Numbered from the stretch's first letter, positions 8,784-17,879 are shown. The stretch is DNA of 64,000 bases from Streptomyces sp. NBC_00370 (GCF_036084755.1 NZ_CP107968.1:6038501-6102500); one strand, 5' to 3'. Program-made: numbers and translations. Notes: generated from the letters alone by a model not told the origin.

Positions 8784-10211
8784 GTGTTCAAAGCCTGTAA
8801 GAGAGCCTTGGCCGTCGCGCCCGCCGTGCTCGCCATGGCCGCCACCGCGGTCGTCGCCACCGGCAGCAGCGCAAGCGCCGCGGCCAACCCGGGACCCGGC
8901 TTCCCCGCCCAGTACGCCGCGCCCTACGCGGAGACCTGGGCGTCGCCCCAGGCGCTGACCAACGCCCGTAACGCCACCGGGCTCAAGTACTTCACGCTCG
9001 CGTTCGTCATCGACGCCGGCGGCTGCAACGCCAAGTTCAACGGCGACACCGAGGTCACCGACGCGGGCTGGACCTCGGCCGTCAACTCGCTGCGCGCGGC
9101 GGGCGGCGACGTCATCGTCTCCTTCGGCGGCGCGTCCGGCACCGAGGTCGGCGCCTCCTGCTCGTCCGTCGCCGCGCTGAAGACCCAGTACAAGAAGGTC
9201 ATCGACGCGCTCAACCTGACCCGGGTCGACTTCGACATCGAGGGCGGGACCGTCGCGGACGACGCGGCCAACGACCGCCGCAACAAGGCGCTCGCCCAGC
9301 TCCAGCAGGAGTACGCGTCGGCGGGCAAGAAGCTGGACGTGCAGTACACGCTGGCCACCGACCCCTCGGGGCTGCCGCAGGACCAGCTGGACCTGCTCAC
9401 CAACGCCAAGAACAACAACCTCAACGTCAACCTCGTCAACCTGATGACGATGGACTACGGCTCGCCGATGGACATGGGCAAGGCGGCCACCGACGCGGCG
9501 ACCGCCCTGCACGCGCAGCTCGGCCGGATCTGGACGACCAAGACCGACGCGCAGCTGTGGGCGATGGAGGGCAACACCCCGATGATCGGGGTCAACGACA
9601 CCCAGTCGGAGGTCTTCTCCACGGCGAACGCCAACACCCTCACCGCCTTCGCCAAGTCCAAGGGCATCCAGGAGCTGTCCTTCTGGGCGCTCGGCCGTGA
9701 CAAGGCGTGTTCGAGCAACGGCCAGCTCTCCGACGTGTGCAGCGGCACCTCGCAGAGCGCCTGGCAGTTCTCCAGCATCATGAACGGGGTCACGGGCGGC
9801 GGCGGCACCACACCGCCCCCCACCGGCGGCACGGGACCGATCACCGGCCTCGGCGGCAAGTGCGTGGACGTGAACGCGGCCAGCAGCGCCAACGGCACAG
9901 CCGTCCAGCTCTACGACTGCAACGGCTCCAACGCCCAGACGTGGACGGTCGGTTCGGACAGCACGGTGCGGGCGCTCGGCAAGTGCCTGGACGTCGCGTC
10001 CGCCGGTACGGCCGACGGCAGCAAGGTCCAGATCTACGACTGCAACGGCACAGCGGCGCAGAAGTGGACCAAGGGCACCGGCAACACCCTCGTGAACGCC
10101 GGCTCCGGCAAGTGCCTGGACGTCACGGACAACAGCACGGCCAACCTGACGCGGCTGCAGATCTGGCAGTGCTTCGGCGGCTCCAACCAGCAGTGGCACC
10201 TGCCGGCCTGA
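8784..10211 (+). CDS. Secreted GH18 chitinase with C-terminal RICIN lectin domain
   Basis: 475-aa secreted enzyme hydrolysing chitin or related GlcNAc polymers. A Sec signal peptide covers about residues 1-33 (cleavage near SASA-AANP). The GH18 barrel follows; strand 4 carries VDFDIEGG with the catalytic triad-type residues D149, D151 and E153. SFGGAS and MTMDYGSPM are also typical. A Gly/Thr/Pro linker (TGGGGTTPPPTGG) joins a ricin-type beta-trefoil (about 349-475) with three repeats containing GKCLDV and QxW motifs, which probably binds carbohydrate. GTG 8784 has AGGAG at 8772-8776. The promoter carries a DasR-box-like site. The RICIN module closely resembles that of the GH30 enzyme 33 kb away. 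Confidence 0.93.
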   Translation: MFKACKRALAVAPAVLAMAATAVVATGSSASAAANPGPGFPAQYAAPYAETWASPQALTNARNATGLKYFTLAFVIDAGGCNAKFNGDTEVTDAGWTSAVNSLRAAGGDVIVSFGGASGTEVGASCSSVAALKTQYKKVIDALNLTRVDFDIEGGTVADDAANDRRNKALAQLQQEYASAGKKLDVQYTLATDPSGLPQDQLDLLTNAKNNNLNVNLVNLMTMDYGSPMDMGKAATDAATALHAQLGRIWTTKTDAQLWAMEGNTPMIGVNDTQSEVFSTANANTLTAFAKSKGIQELSFWALGRDKACSSNGQLSDVCSGTSQSAWQFSSIMNGVTGGGGTTPPPTGGTGPITGLGGKCVDVNAASSANGTAVQLYDCNGSNAQTWTVGSDSTVRALGKCLDVASAGTADGSKVQIYDCNGTAAQKWTKGTGNTLVNAGSGKCLDVTDNSTANLTRLQIWQCFGGSNQQWHLPA

Positions 10212-10240
10212 CGGCCGGCCGGCTGACCTGCGTACGGTGT

Positions 10241-10274
10241 GCGGCCCCGGCGGGAAGTGATCCGCCGGGGCCGC
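10241..10274 (+). terminator. Hairpin terminator after chitinase
   Basis: GCGGCCCCGGCGG (10241-10253) and CCGCCGGGGCCGC (10262-10274) form a perfect 13-bp stem with an 8-nt loop, 30 nt after the chitinase stop. No U-tract. Confidence 0.75.
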
Positions 10275-10353
10275 CACACGCGTGTCAGGACACCGGACCG
10301 CCGGGCCCGCCCGTGGCACTGTGGGCACTCCACATCCGACGGGAGGCTGCCCC

Positions 10354-10818
10354 ATGAACGACCGGACGACCGTTCTGGTCTGGATCACCGAATCGACGTG
10401 GACGGCGTGCGTCGACGCGGCACGCGACCGGGCCCCGCACGACGACGTGGTGATCCTGCACGTGAGCGACGACGACGTGGCCGCCGCCGCGCACCACGCG
10501 TACGCCGGGCTGCTCGGCCGGGGTCACACCCCCGAGCGCGACCCCGGCGGCCGGCTCGCCGCCCTCAGCGGCGCCGCGGCCGCCGATCTGCTGGAAGCGG
10601 CGGCGCACCGGCTCGGCAGGCCTTGCGAACTCCTCGACCACCACGGGGACGTGGAACGTGAGGTCGTCGCCGCCGCGGCCGACGCCGACCTGCTGATCTG
10701 CGCCAGGGACGGTGACCCGCACCGGCCGGGACCCCACAGCCTCGGCCGCGCGTCACGGTTCGTGGTCGACCACGCGACCTGCCCCGTGCTGCTGGTGTGG
10801 CCGGCCGACCAGCCGTAA
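10354..10818 (+). CDS. Universal stress protein (UspA-like)
   Basis: 154-aa single-domain protein with an alpha/beta Usp-type layout: N-terminal strand TTVLVWITES, middle VVILHVSDDD, and C-terminal EVVAAAADADLLICARDGD followed by LGRASRFVVDHATCPVLLVWP. The last part matches the ATP-loop and final strand of universal stress proteins (GxxxxGSVSxxVxxxAxCPVLVV pattern), though glycines of the nucleotide loop are only partly kept, so ATP binding is uncertain. ATG 10354 has GGGAGG 8 nt upstream. It lies alone between the chitinase terminator and the phospholipase gene. Confidence 0.75.
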   Translation: MNDRTTVLVWITESTWTACVDAARDRAPHDDVVILHVSDDDVAAAAHHAYAGLLGRGHTPERDPGGRLAALSGAAAADLLEAAAHRLGRPCELLDHHGDVEREVVAAAADADLLICARDGDPHRPGPHSLGRASRFVVDHATCPVLLVWPADQP

Positions 10819-10933
10819 CGCTTCCACCGGCCACGTTCATCTCACGGACGTCCCGGGGCCGCGTTCCTGCCATCCGGCCCCATTACCGTGCGTACCGTCC
10901 CCGCCGATGCACTCACCCCCATGGAGGCCGGGC

Positions 10934-13069
10934 ATGTCACCGGAGATGTCCCGCAGGAAAATGCTCGCCCTCGGCACGGGCGCGCTGGGCGCAGCCGCCA
11001 CCGGGTCGCTGCTGCCGCCGTCCTTGCAGGCCGCGATGGCGGCGGAGCCCGCCGACGGGGGCATGGGGGCCGTCAGACACGTCGTGATCCTCATGCAGGA
11101 GAACCGGTCGTTCGACCACTACTTCGGCACTCTGCGCGGGGTCCGCGGCTTCGGTGACCGCAACGCCGTCGAACTGCCCTCCGGCAGGCCCGTCTTCGAG
11201 CAGCCGGCCGCCGGGGGGACACCCGGCACCGTACTGCCGTTCCCCATCAGGGAGGCGGCGCTCGCCCAGCGGCAGGAGCTGCAGTACATCGGCGGGCTCG
11301 ACCACTCCTGGGAGGGCGGCGGCAAGGCGTGGAACGGCGGCTGGATGGACGGCTGGGCCGCAGCCAAGTCGCCCGCCACGATGGCGTACTACGACCGGCG
11401 TGACCTGCCCCTCCACCACGAGCTGGCCGACACCTTCACCGTCTGCGACGCCTACCACTCCTCCATCCACTCCTCGACCAGCCCGAACCGCAACCACCTG
11501 TGGAGCGGCTGGACCGGGTTCGAGGCCGACGGGCGGCGGGCCGTCGGCAACGACGCGTACGACGAGGCGACCCACCCCGGCTACCCGTGGCCGACCTACC
11601 CGGAGCGGCTGGAGAAGGCGGGCCACAGCTGGCAGACGTACACGGAGTGGGAGAACTTCACCGACAACAACATCGAGTTCTTCACCACCTTCAAGAAGAT
11701 CGCCCGCAAGGCGCTCGCCCCGGCCCGCGCGCTGGCCGCGGTGCCCGGCGCCGCCGGCTTCACCTACATGGAGGCGTTCTACGCGGCCGTGCGCGGCAGC
11801 GACGACGCGGGGGAGCGGCAGCGGCTGCTCGACGCGCTGGAGGATGGCGTCGCCACGCTGACCGGCCACGAGCGCTCGCTGTTCGAGCGCGGACTGCGGC
11901 GGGTGGAGACGGGGACGCTGGCCGACCGCTTCCGGGCCGACGTCGCCGCGGGCACGCTGCCCGAGGTGTCGTACCTGGTCCCCTCGGCCGTCGACTCCGA
12001 GCACCCTGGCGAGTCGTCGCCGGTCGCCAGCGCCTCGCTCGTCTACAAGGTCCTCGACGCGCTCGGCGCGCATCCGGACGTCTGGCGGCACACTGTCGTA
12101 CTGATCAACTACGACGAGAACGACGGCTTCTTCGACCATGTGCCCCCGCCGGTGCCGCCCGCCGACGTGGCCGACGAGCACTGGCAGGGGCTGCCGACCG
12201 GGCTCGGCATGCGGGTGCCGATGCTGGTCGTCTCACCGTGGAGCGTCGGCGGCCATGTCTGCTCGCAGGTCTTCGACCACACCTCCGTGCTGCGCTTCCT
12301 GGAGAAGTGGACCGGCGTTGACGCACCCGACATCACCCCCTGGCGGCGCACCGTCACCGGCGATCTGACGTCGGCCTTCGACTTCCAGCACGTCAGGCCG
12401 CAGCCGGGGACCGAACAGCCGGGTGAGATCCCCGCGTTCAGCGGGCGCTGGCAGCCCGTGCCGCCGGCCGACCAGCGGATGCCCGTCCAGGAGAGCGGCG
12501 CGCGTCCCGCGCGGCCGCTGCCGTACCAGCCCGACGCGTACGGCCGGGTCAAGGGCCGCACCGTCGAGGTCACGCTCAACAACTCCGGGCGGGCCAGCGC
12601 GCACTTCGCGCTCTACCCGTACGCCGGTGAGTTCGCGACGCCCCAGCACCGTGACGTAAGGGGCACAGCGCAGTGGACGGTGCCCCTTACCGGCGCCCGC
12701 AGGGAGAGCGGCTACCGCTTCACGGTCACCGGCCCCAACGGCTTCCGCCGCGAGTTCGCCGGTTCGGCGGCCGAGGGCGCCGAAGTGTCGTCGGCCGTCG
12801 ACCACCACGACCGCGATCTCCAGCTCACCCTGCGCAACAGGGGGGAGCGCGCGGTCACCTTCTTCGTACGGCCCCTCGGGTACGTGGACGAGGCGGACCT
12901 GCACGGCTGGACCCGGCAGATCACGGTCAAGCCGGGCCGCAGCCGCAACATCGTCCACTCGGCCGCCGACGCGCACGGCTGGTACGACATCGAGATCACC
13001 GCGGCCGACGGCTTCCGCCGCCGGCTGATGGGACACATCGAGAACGGGCGCGCCAGCGTCTCCGGCTGA
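10934..13069 (+). CDS. Tat-exported phosphocholine-type phospholipase C
   Basis: 711-aa extracellular phospholipase C of the bacterial phosphoesterase (PlcC/PlcH, acid-phosphatase-like) family, cleaving phospholipid headgroups. The N-terminus has a twin-arginine signal (SRRKMLALGTGALGAAATG, residues 5-23). The catalytic region opens with VVILMQENRSFDHYFGTLRGVRGFGD (about 50-75), a hallmark of the family. It continues with SSTSPNRNHLWSGW, YLVPSAVDSEHP, and YDENDGFFDHVPPPVPP, which carry metal-binding residues. Two C-terminal beta domains (DUF756-like, about 530-610 and 620-705) follow. Start ATG 10934 has GGAGG 6 nt upstream; ATG 10946 is an alternative that would still keep the RR motif. Likely role: phosphate acquisition or membrane lipid attack. 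Confidence 0.92.
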   Translation: MSPEMSRRKMLALGTGALGAAATGSLLPPSLQAAMAAEPADGGMGAVRHVVILMQENRSFDHYFGTLRGVRGFGDRNAVELPSGRPVFEQPAAGGTPGTVLPFPIREAALAQRQELQYIGGLDHSWEGGGKAWNGGWMDGWAAAKSPATMAYYDRRDLPLHHELADTFTVCDAYHSSIHSSTSPNRNHLWSGWTGFEADGRRAVGNDAYDEATHPGYPWPTYPERLEKAGHSWQTYTEWENFTDNNIEFFTTFKKIARKALAPARALAAVPGAAGFTYMEAFYAAVRGSDDAGERQRLLDALEDGVATLTGHERSLFERGLRRVETGTLADRFRADVAAGTLPEVSYLVPSAVDSEHPGESSPVASASLVYKVLDALGAHPDVWRHTVVLINYDENDGFFDHVPPPVPPADVADEHWQGLPTGLGMRVPMLVVSPWSVGGHVCSQVFDHTSVLRFLEKWTGVDAPDITPWRRTVTGDLTSAFDFQHVRPQPGTEQPGEIPAFSGRWQPVPPADQRMPVQESGARPARPLPYQPDAYGRVKGRTVEVTLNNSGRASAHFALYPYAGEFATPQHRDVRGTAQWTVPLTGARRESGYRFTVTGPNGFRREFAGSAAEGAEVSSAVDHHDRDLQLTLRNRGERAVTFFVRPLGYVDEADLHGWTRQITVKPGRSRNIVHSAADAHGWYDIEITAADGFRRRLMGHIENGRASVSG

Positions 13070-13211
13070 GCGGCGGCAGGCCGCCCGGGGCCGCCCCGCG
13101 GCTGCCCCCCCCGGGGCGTACGGGGGTGGGTGGCCGCCGCCCGGCGCGGGGATGCGAGTATCACCACACAGCGTGCGACGGCGCACGCGCCGCTCGTGCC
13201 GAGGGAGTCCG

Positions 13212-13772
13212 ATGTTCGCGATACCGCTGGGTGACGGGGCGGAGCTGCGCCCCCTGGAGCCGTGGCAGGCCGAGGAGTTCCTCGCCCACATGGACCGCGC
13301 GCGGGACCTCGTCGACGTCCACATCAGGCTCGCCCAGGCCGCCACCGACCTGGTGTCCGCGCGTGCGGTCCTCACCTCGTACGCCGAGAAGCAGGCGGCC
13401 GACGGCGGACGCGTCTACGGCATCTGGCTCGACGGCACGCTCGTCGGCGGGGTGCTCTTCCCCTCCTTCGACGCGGCGACGGGCAACTGCGAGGTCGGCT
13501 GCTGGCTGGAGCCCGCGGCCACCGGGCGCGGACTGATCACCCGGGCGGCTCGGGTGATCATCGACTGGGCCTTCGACGAGCGCGGCATGCAGCGCGTCGA
13601 ATGGCACGCCTCGACGGCCAACACCGCCAGCATCCGGGTCGCCCAGCGGCTCGGCATGCGCAAGGAGGGAGTGCTGCGCTCGTGCTACCCGCACCGGGGC
13701 GAGCGGCAGGACATGGAGGTCTGGTCGGTCCTCCCGGACGAGTGGCGTGAGCAGCCCCGCACAGCTCGTTAA
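13212..13772 (+). CDS. GNAT N-acetyltransferase (RimJ/RimL type)
   Basis: 186-aa acetyl-CoA-dependent acetyltransferase. The N-terminal part LGDGAELRPLEPWQAEEFLAHMDR, the middle strand YGIWLDGTLVGGVLF, and CEVGCWLEPAATGRGLITRAARVIIDWAFDERGMQRVEWHASTANTASIRVAQRLGMRKEG match the RimJ/L subgroup. The acetyl-CoA loop is in GRGLITRA, and the RVEWHAxxxNxxSIRVAxRLG signature is clear. These enzymes usually modify protein N-termini or small amines; the substrate cannot be told here. Start ATG 13212 follows GAGGGAG at 13201; a longer frame from 13152 is not supported. Confidence 0.88.
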   Translation: MFAIPLGDGAELRPLEPWQAEEFLAHMDRARDLVDVHIRLAQAATDLVSARAVLTSYAEKQAADGGRVYGIWLDGTLVGGVLFPSFDAATGNCEVGCWLEPAATGRGLITRAARVIIDWAFDERGMQRVEWHASTANTASIRVAQRLGMRKEGVLRSCYPHRGERQDMEVWSVLPDEWREQPRTAR

Positions 13773-13794
13773 GAAAGCTCTCAGACGCTGCCCC

Positions 13795-13800
13795 TAGCGT
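13795..13800 (+). promoter_or_regulatory. Putative -10 box for a leaderless transcript
   Basis: TAGCGT at 13795-13800 ends 7 nt before ATG 13808. With normal start-site spacing the mRNA would begin at or next to the A of the start codon. No Shine-Dalgarno sequence is present. Confidence 0.5.
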
Positions 13801-13807
13801 GCGCCGT

Positions 13808-14416
13808 ATGAACCCCACACCTAAGACAGAGACCCCGGGACCACAGTCGGCGGAGGCCGCCGACGAGCGCGAGCCCGAGGCCGTCGGCACGGGCGCCGAA
13901 GCGGTCACCGAGCCCGCGGACAAGGACGCGCACGACGACCTGGCGGGCGACGACCTGGACGACGGCGACGACGACGAGCTGACGGTCGAGCCCACCCCGC
14001 GCGTCCCGTCGGGTCTCGGTACGGCGGTGGCGGCGATCGTCGCCGCCGCCCTCGGCATCGTGGCGCTGACCGGCACCTGGACCGGCCGGGTGGTCGCCGA
14101 GCGCGAGACGCTCGTCGGCCAGCTGCACACCTCGCAGTCCGCCACCCCCGCCCAGCAGATCTCCGAGCTGTACGGCGACGCCTGGCACTCCACCGCGCTC
14201 ATCAACGGCATAGTCGCCCTGATCGCGGTGATCATCGCCGTGGTCGTCCTGGTCCTGCCGCAGCGCGGCACCTGGGTACGCCCCGTCGCCGTCGCCGCGA
14301 TCGTCCTCGGCGCCATCGGTGTCCTGGTCTCGCTCGGCATGTACTTCGACCTCTTCGCCTCGCTCCCGAGCGCACCGGCGACCCCGGCCACCCCTTCGGC
14401 GCCGCCCGCCGGCTGA
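13808..14416 (+). CDS. Membrane protein with acidic N-terminal tail, unknown function
   Basis: 202-aa protein. The first 75 residues are strongly acidic and Pro-rich (EAADEREPEAV, DLDDGDDDELTVEP) and probably disordered in the cytoplasm. Three hydrophobic segments follow: GLGTAVAAIVAAALGIVALTG (about 77-97), ALINGIVALIAVIIAVVVLVL (about 131-151) and VAVAAIVLGAIGVLVSLGMYF (about 161-181). They are separated by a periplasmic-size loop (TWTGRVVAERETLVGQLHTS). I do not recognise a family. It is not in an operon: a terminator follows, and its own -10 lies at 13795. Confidence 0.78.
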   Translation: MNPTPKTETPGPQSAEAADEREPEAVGTGAEAVTEPADKDAHDDLAGDDLDDGDDDELTVEPTPRVPSGLGTAVAAIVAAALGIVALTGTWTGRVVAERETLVGQLHTSQSATPAQQISELYGDAWHSTALINGIVALIAVIIAVVVLVLPQRGTWVRPVAVAAIVLGAIGVLVSLGMYFDLFASLPSAPATPATPSAPPAG

Positions 14417-14433
14417 GGACCACCGGCCAACAT

Positions 14434-14489
14434 GAACTAAGGCTTCCGCCAGGAACTAAGGCTTCCGCGCTCCTCGGCGGGGGCCTTAG
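14434..14489. repeat. Tandem 16-bp direct repeat forming a terminator-like structure
   Basis: GAACTAAGGCTTCCGC occurs twice, at 14434-14449 and 14453-14468 (19-bp period). GCCTTAG at 14483-14489 is complementary to the CTAAGGC in each copy, so either copy can supply the 5' arm of a hairpin. It lies just after the membrane-protein gene, so a duplicated terminator arm is the simplest reading. A further CTAAGGC occurs near 14516. Confidence 0.6.
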
Positions 14490-14578
14490 ACGCCGTTCAC
14501 CCCGGGACCCGGCCGGCTAAGGCACCGCGGGCCGTCGAGGATGCGGCACTCTCCCGATGTGGCGGACCCCCCTGGGAG

Positions 14579-14618
14579 ACGAAGGTAGAGGCATCGGAAG
14601 ACGCCGATACACCTTCGT
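14579..14618 (+). promoter_or_regulatory. Leader hairpin before the 54-aa ORF
   Basis: ACGAAGGT (14579-14586) pairs with ACCTTCGT (14611-14618), and inside it ATCGG (14593-14597) pairs with CCGAT (14604-14608). The structure ends a few bases before the CAGGGGAG ribosome site of the ORF at 14636, so it may tune translation or protect the mRNA. Confidence 0.45.
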
Positions 14619-14635
14619 ACCAGGGGAGAAACACC

Positions 14636-14800
14636 ATGTTGGAGTACGAGCTCCAGAAGATCCGGCACGCCCAGCTCATCCACGAGGCCGACCTGCGCCG
14701 GCTCGCCAAGCAGGTGCGCAGGGCGCGTCGGGAGGCAGTCGAGGACGAAGCCGGGGGCGGGGTGAGATCCCTGCACCACCTCTTCGACCGCGCCGCCTGA
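14636..14800 (+). CDS. 54-aa basic helical small protein
   Basis: Reading ATG 14636 to TGA 14800 gives a 54-aa protein: MLEYELQKIRHAQLIHEADL, then RRLAKQVRRARREAVEDEAG, a glycine turn and RSLHHLFDRAA. It is rich in Lys, Arg, Glu and Leu and would form one long amphipathic helix. GGGGAG lies 8 nt upstream. It is missed by length cut-offs but has good codon usage and a clear ribosome site, and it precedes the LuxR regulator by 66 nt. Function is unknown. A helix-forming partner of another protein or DNA is possible but is only a guess. Confidence 0.7.
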   Translation: MLEYELQKIRHAQLIHEADLRRLAKQVRRARREAVEDEAGGGVRSLHHLFDRAA

Positions 14801-14866
14801 TCCCGGCCGCGTGCCGCGATGACACGGGCGCCGATAACAAGTGCCGCAGCACCGGACGGCTGTGCG

Positions 14867-17800
14867 ATGCTCGGCCCTGTGGAGACCACGTCAGTCAGCC
14901 CGGTGTTCGTCGGCAGGACCGATGAACTGACCGTGCTCACCCAAGCGCTCGCCCGCGCCACCGCGGGCGAGCCGCAGGCGCTGCTCATCGGCGGTGAGGC
15001 GGGGGTCGGCAAGACGCGGCTCGTGGAGGAACTGCTCGGCAAGGCGTGCGACCAGGGCGCCGTCGTCGCCGTCGGCGGCTGCGTCGAGATCGGCGCCGAG
15101 GGCCTGCCGTTCGCACCGTTCTCCACCGCCCTGCGCTCGCTGCGCCGCCGGCTGCCCGAGGAGCTGGCGGCCGCCGCCGAGGGCCAGGAGGAGGAGCTGG
15201 CCAGGATCCTGCCCGAGCTGGGCCAGTCGCGCGGCGGCACCCTCGGCGAGGACGGCACCGCCCGGCTCTTCGAGCTGACGGCCCGGCTGCTGGAGCGGCT
15301 CGCCGCCGACCGCACGGTCGTCCTGGTCCTGGAGGACCTGCACTGGGCCGACACCTCGACCCGCCATCTCCTCGCCTATCTCTTCCGCGCCCTGCGCCGC
15401 GGCCGGCTCGTCGTGATCGCCACCTACCGCGCCGACGACATCCACCGCCGCCACCCGCTGCGCCCGCTCCTCGCCGAACTGGACCGGCTGCGCTCGGTGC
15501 GCCGCGTCGAACTGCCCCGGTTCAACCGCGCCGAGGTCCGGCGCCAGCTCACCGGCATCCTCGGCGCCGAACCCGAACCACCGCTGCTCGACCAGATCTT
15601 CGAACGCTCCGACGGCAACGCCTTCTTCGTCGAGGAGCTGATCTGCTCCATCGAGGACGGCTGCCTCAGCGGCCTCAGCGACTCCCTGCGTGACCTGCTG
15701 CTCGTACGGGTCGAGACGCTGCCCGAGGAAGCCCAGCGGCTCACCAGGATCGTCGCCGAAGGCGGCACCACCGTGGAGTACCCGTTGCTGCTGGCCGTGG
15801 CGCGGCTCGGCGAGGACGACCTGATCGGTGCGCTGCGGGCCGCCGTCGGCGCCAACATCCTGCTGCCCACGGCGGACGGCGACGGCTACCGCTTCCGCCA
15901 CTCGCTGGTGCGTGAGGCGGTCAGCGACGACCTGCTGCCCGGCGAGCGGTCCCGGCTCAACCGCCGGTACGCGCAGGCGCTGGAGGCCGACCCCGCCCTC
16001 GTCAGGGCGGACGAGCGCACCACCCGGCTCGCCAGCTACTGGTACAAGGCACATGACGCGGCGAAGGCCCTCCCCGTCGTACTGCGCGCCTCCGCCGAGG
16101 CCCGGCAGCGCTTCGCGCACTCCGAGCAACTGGAGCTGCTGGAGCGGGCGATGGAGCTGTGGGACAGCGCGCCGGAGGAGGTCAGGGCCACGCTGTGGCC
16201 GCCGGACGACGCCGAGATCTTCGTACCGGACAGCGAGGCGGGCGGGCCCGCGCCGCTGAACTACCTGGACCTGATGGCCGAGGCGACCGTCGCCGCGCGC
16301 TTCGGCGGCGACCGGGACCGGGCCCTGGCCCTGGCCAAGAAGGCCACCCGCGTCCTGAAGGGGCAGCACGACCCGCTGCGCGCCGCGTGGTTCTGGGCGC
16401 AGCGCTCCCGGCTCATGCAGGACCTCACCCGGGGGGACGGCTGGGAGGAACTGGCCGTGGCCCAGGAGCTGGTGCGCGGGCTGCCGCCGTCCGCCGTCCA
16501 CGCCGAGGTGCTGGTCTTCGTCGCCAGCTGGGGCGCGCTGCACCGGCCGGGACCCGACACCCTGATCGCCGCCGACCGCGCCGTCGAGTACGCGCGGCTG
16601 GTCGGCGCCGACCACACCGAACTGGACGCCCGGCTGGTACGGGGCTGGCTGGCCGCCGAGTCGGGCGGGGTCGCCGAGGGCCTGGCCGAGATGTACGAGG
16701 TGCGCGACCGCGCCGACGAGCTGGGGCTCGTCTCGATCATGAGCCGCGCCAGCATCAACCTCCCCTCGACCCTGGAGGGCATGGGCCGCTCCGAGGAGGC
16801 GCTGGCCGCAGCCGAGCACGGCATCGAGGTCTGCCACGACCGGGGGCTCGCCGACATGGAGTCCTGGGTCCTGAACAACCAGGCCCAGTCGCTCTTCTCG
16901 CTCGGCCGCTGGGACGAGTCGGCGGCGGCCCTCGACACCTCGCAGACGCTCGCCCAGTCCCGGAAGGCGCGCGGCATGATCGCCTCGCACCGCGCCGAAC
17001 TGGCCGTCGCCCGGGGCGACGTCGGCGAGGCGCAGCGGCAGGTCACCCTGGCGCGGGAGCTCTTCGGTACCCACGACCCCCAGCCGCAGCACCTCATCAC
17101 ACCGGCCCGGCTCGCGATGACCGTCGCCGCCCGGCTGGGCAAGCTCGACGAGGCCAGAGCCGAATTCCGGCGGACCACCAAGGACTTCGCCCCCGGTACC
17201 CAGCGCTACGCGCTGCCGTTCCTGTGCGCGGCCGCCGCGATGGAGGCGGACGCCCGGGGACTGCCCGCCGCCGACCCCGAGCGGGCCGAGATCCTCGACG
17301 TCATCGCCCAGCAGGCCAAGCGGCTGCCCACCTACGTACCGATCTGGCACGCCTACGGACTGCTGCTCGAAGCGGAGCGCGCCCGCGCCGCCGGAAGCAC
17401 CGACCCCACGCTCTGGGCACGGGCCGCTGCCGCCTTCGAGGAGCAGCGGCGCCCCTACCAGCTGGCACTGGTCCGGCTGCGCTGGGCGGCGGCCCTGCTC
17501 GACCTGCACGCAGACCGCGCGGACATCACCGAACTGCTCGGCCAGGCGCAGGCCGCGGCGGCCACGCTCGGCGCGCGTCCGCTGTCCGAGGAGATCGAGC
17601 TGCTGGCGGGGCGGGCCCGGATCACCCTCGACGGGGCGCGCGGTCAGGCCTCCGCCGCCGAGGCGGAGCCCGCGAAGGCGCTCGGGCTCACGCCGCGCGA
17701 GCGGGATGTGCTGCGCCTGGTCACGGACGGGCTGAGCAACCGCCGGATCGCCGAGGAGCTGTACATCTCACCGAAGACCGCCAGCGTGCACGTCTCGAAC

Positions 17801-17875
17801 ATCCTGGCCAAGCTCGGCGTCTCGGGCCGCACGGAAGCGGCGGCCACGGCGCACCGGCTCGGTCTCTACAGCTGA
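14867..17875 (+). CDS. Large LuxR-family ATPase regulator (LAL/MalT type)
   Basis: 1002-aa STAND-type transcription regulator. It has an N-terminal AAA/NTPase module with Walker A GGEAGVGKTRL (about residues 43-53) and Walker B VVLVLEDLHWAD (about 152-163). A long TPR-like helical region (about 380-880) follows. The C-terminal LuxR helix-turn-helix is LTPRERDVLRLVTDGLSNRRIAEELYISPKTASVHVSNILAKLGV (about 940-990). Such proteins use ATP and ligand binding to switch DNA binding. The start is uncertain: ATG 14867 (MLGPVETT), GTG 14879 or ATG 14819 are all in frame and none has a good ribosome site. The gene is convergent with the 73-aa ORF, with only four bases between the stops. The ligand and targets are unknown. 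Confidence 0.88.
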   Translation: MLGPVETTSVSPVFVGRTDELTVLTQALARATAGEPQALLIGGEAGVGKTRLVEELLGKACDQGAVVAVGGCVEIGAEGLPFAPFSTALRSLRRRLPEELAAAAEGQEEELARILPELGQSRGGTLGEDGTARLFELTARLLERLAADRTVVLVLEDLHWADTSTRHLLAYLFRALRRGRLVVIATYRADDIHRRHPLRPLLAELDRLRSVRRVELPRFNRAEVRRQLTGILGAEPEPPLLDQIFERSDGNAFFVEELICSIEDGCLSGLSDSLRDLLLVRVETLPEEAQRLTRIVAEGGTTVEYPLLLAVARLGEDDLIGALRAAVGANILLPTADGDGYRFRHSLVREAVSDDLLPGERSRLNRRYAQALEADPALVRADERTTRLASYWYKAHDAAKALPVVLRASAEARQRFAHSEQLELLERAMELWDSAPEEVRATLWPPDDAEIFVPDSEAGGPAPLNYLDLMAEATVAARFGGDRDRALALAKKATRVLKGQHDPLRAAWFWAQRSRLMQDLTRGDGWEELAVAQELVRGLPPSAVHAEVLVFVASWGALHRPGPDTLIAADRAVEYARLVGADHTELDARLVRGWLAAESGGVAEGLAEMYEVRDRADELGLVSIMSRASINLPSTLEGMGRSEEALAAAEHGIEVCHDRGLADMESWVLNNQAQSLFSLGRWDESAAALDTSQTLAQSRKARGMIASHRAELAVARGDVGEAQRQVTLARELFGTHDPQPQHLITPARLAMTVAARLGKLDEARAEFRRTTKDFAPGTQRYALPFLCAAAAMEADARGLPAADPERAEILDVIAQQAKRLPTYVPIWHAYGLLLEAERARAAGSTDPTLWARAAAAFEEQRRPYQLALVRLRWAAALLDLHADRADITELLGQAQAAAATLGARPLSEEIELLAGRARITLDGARGQASAAEAEPAKALGLTPRERDVLRLVTDGLSNRRIAEELYISPKTASVHVSNILAKLGVSGRTEAAATAHRLGLYS

Positions 17876-17879
17876 GCCG

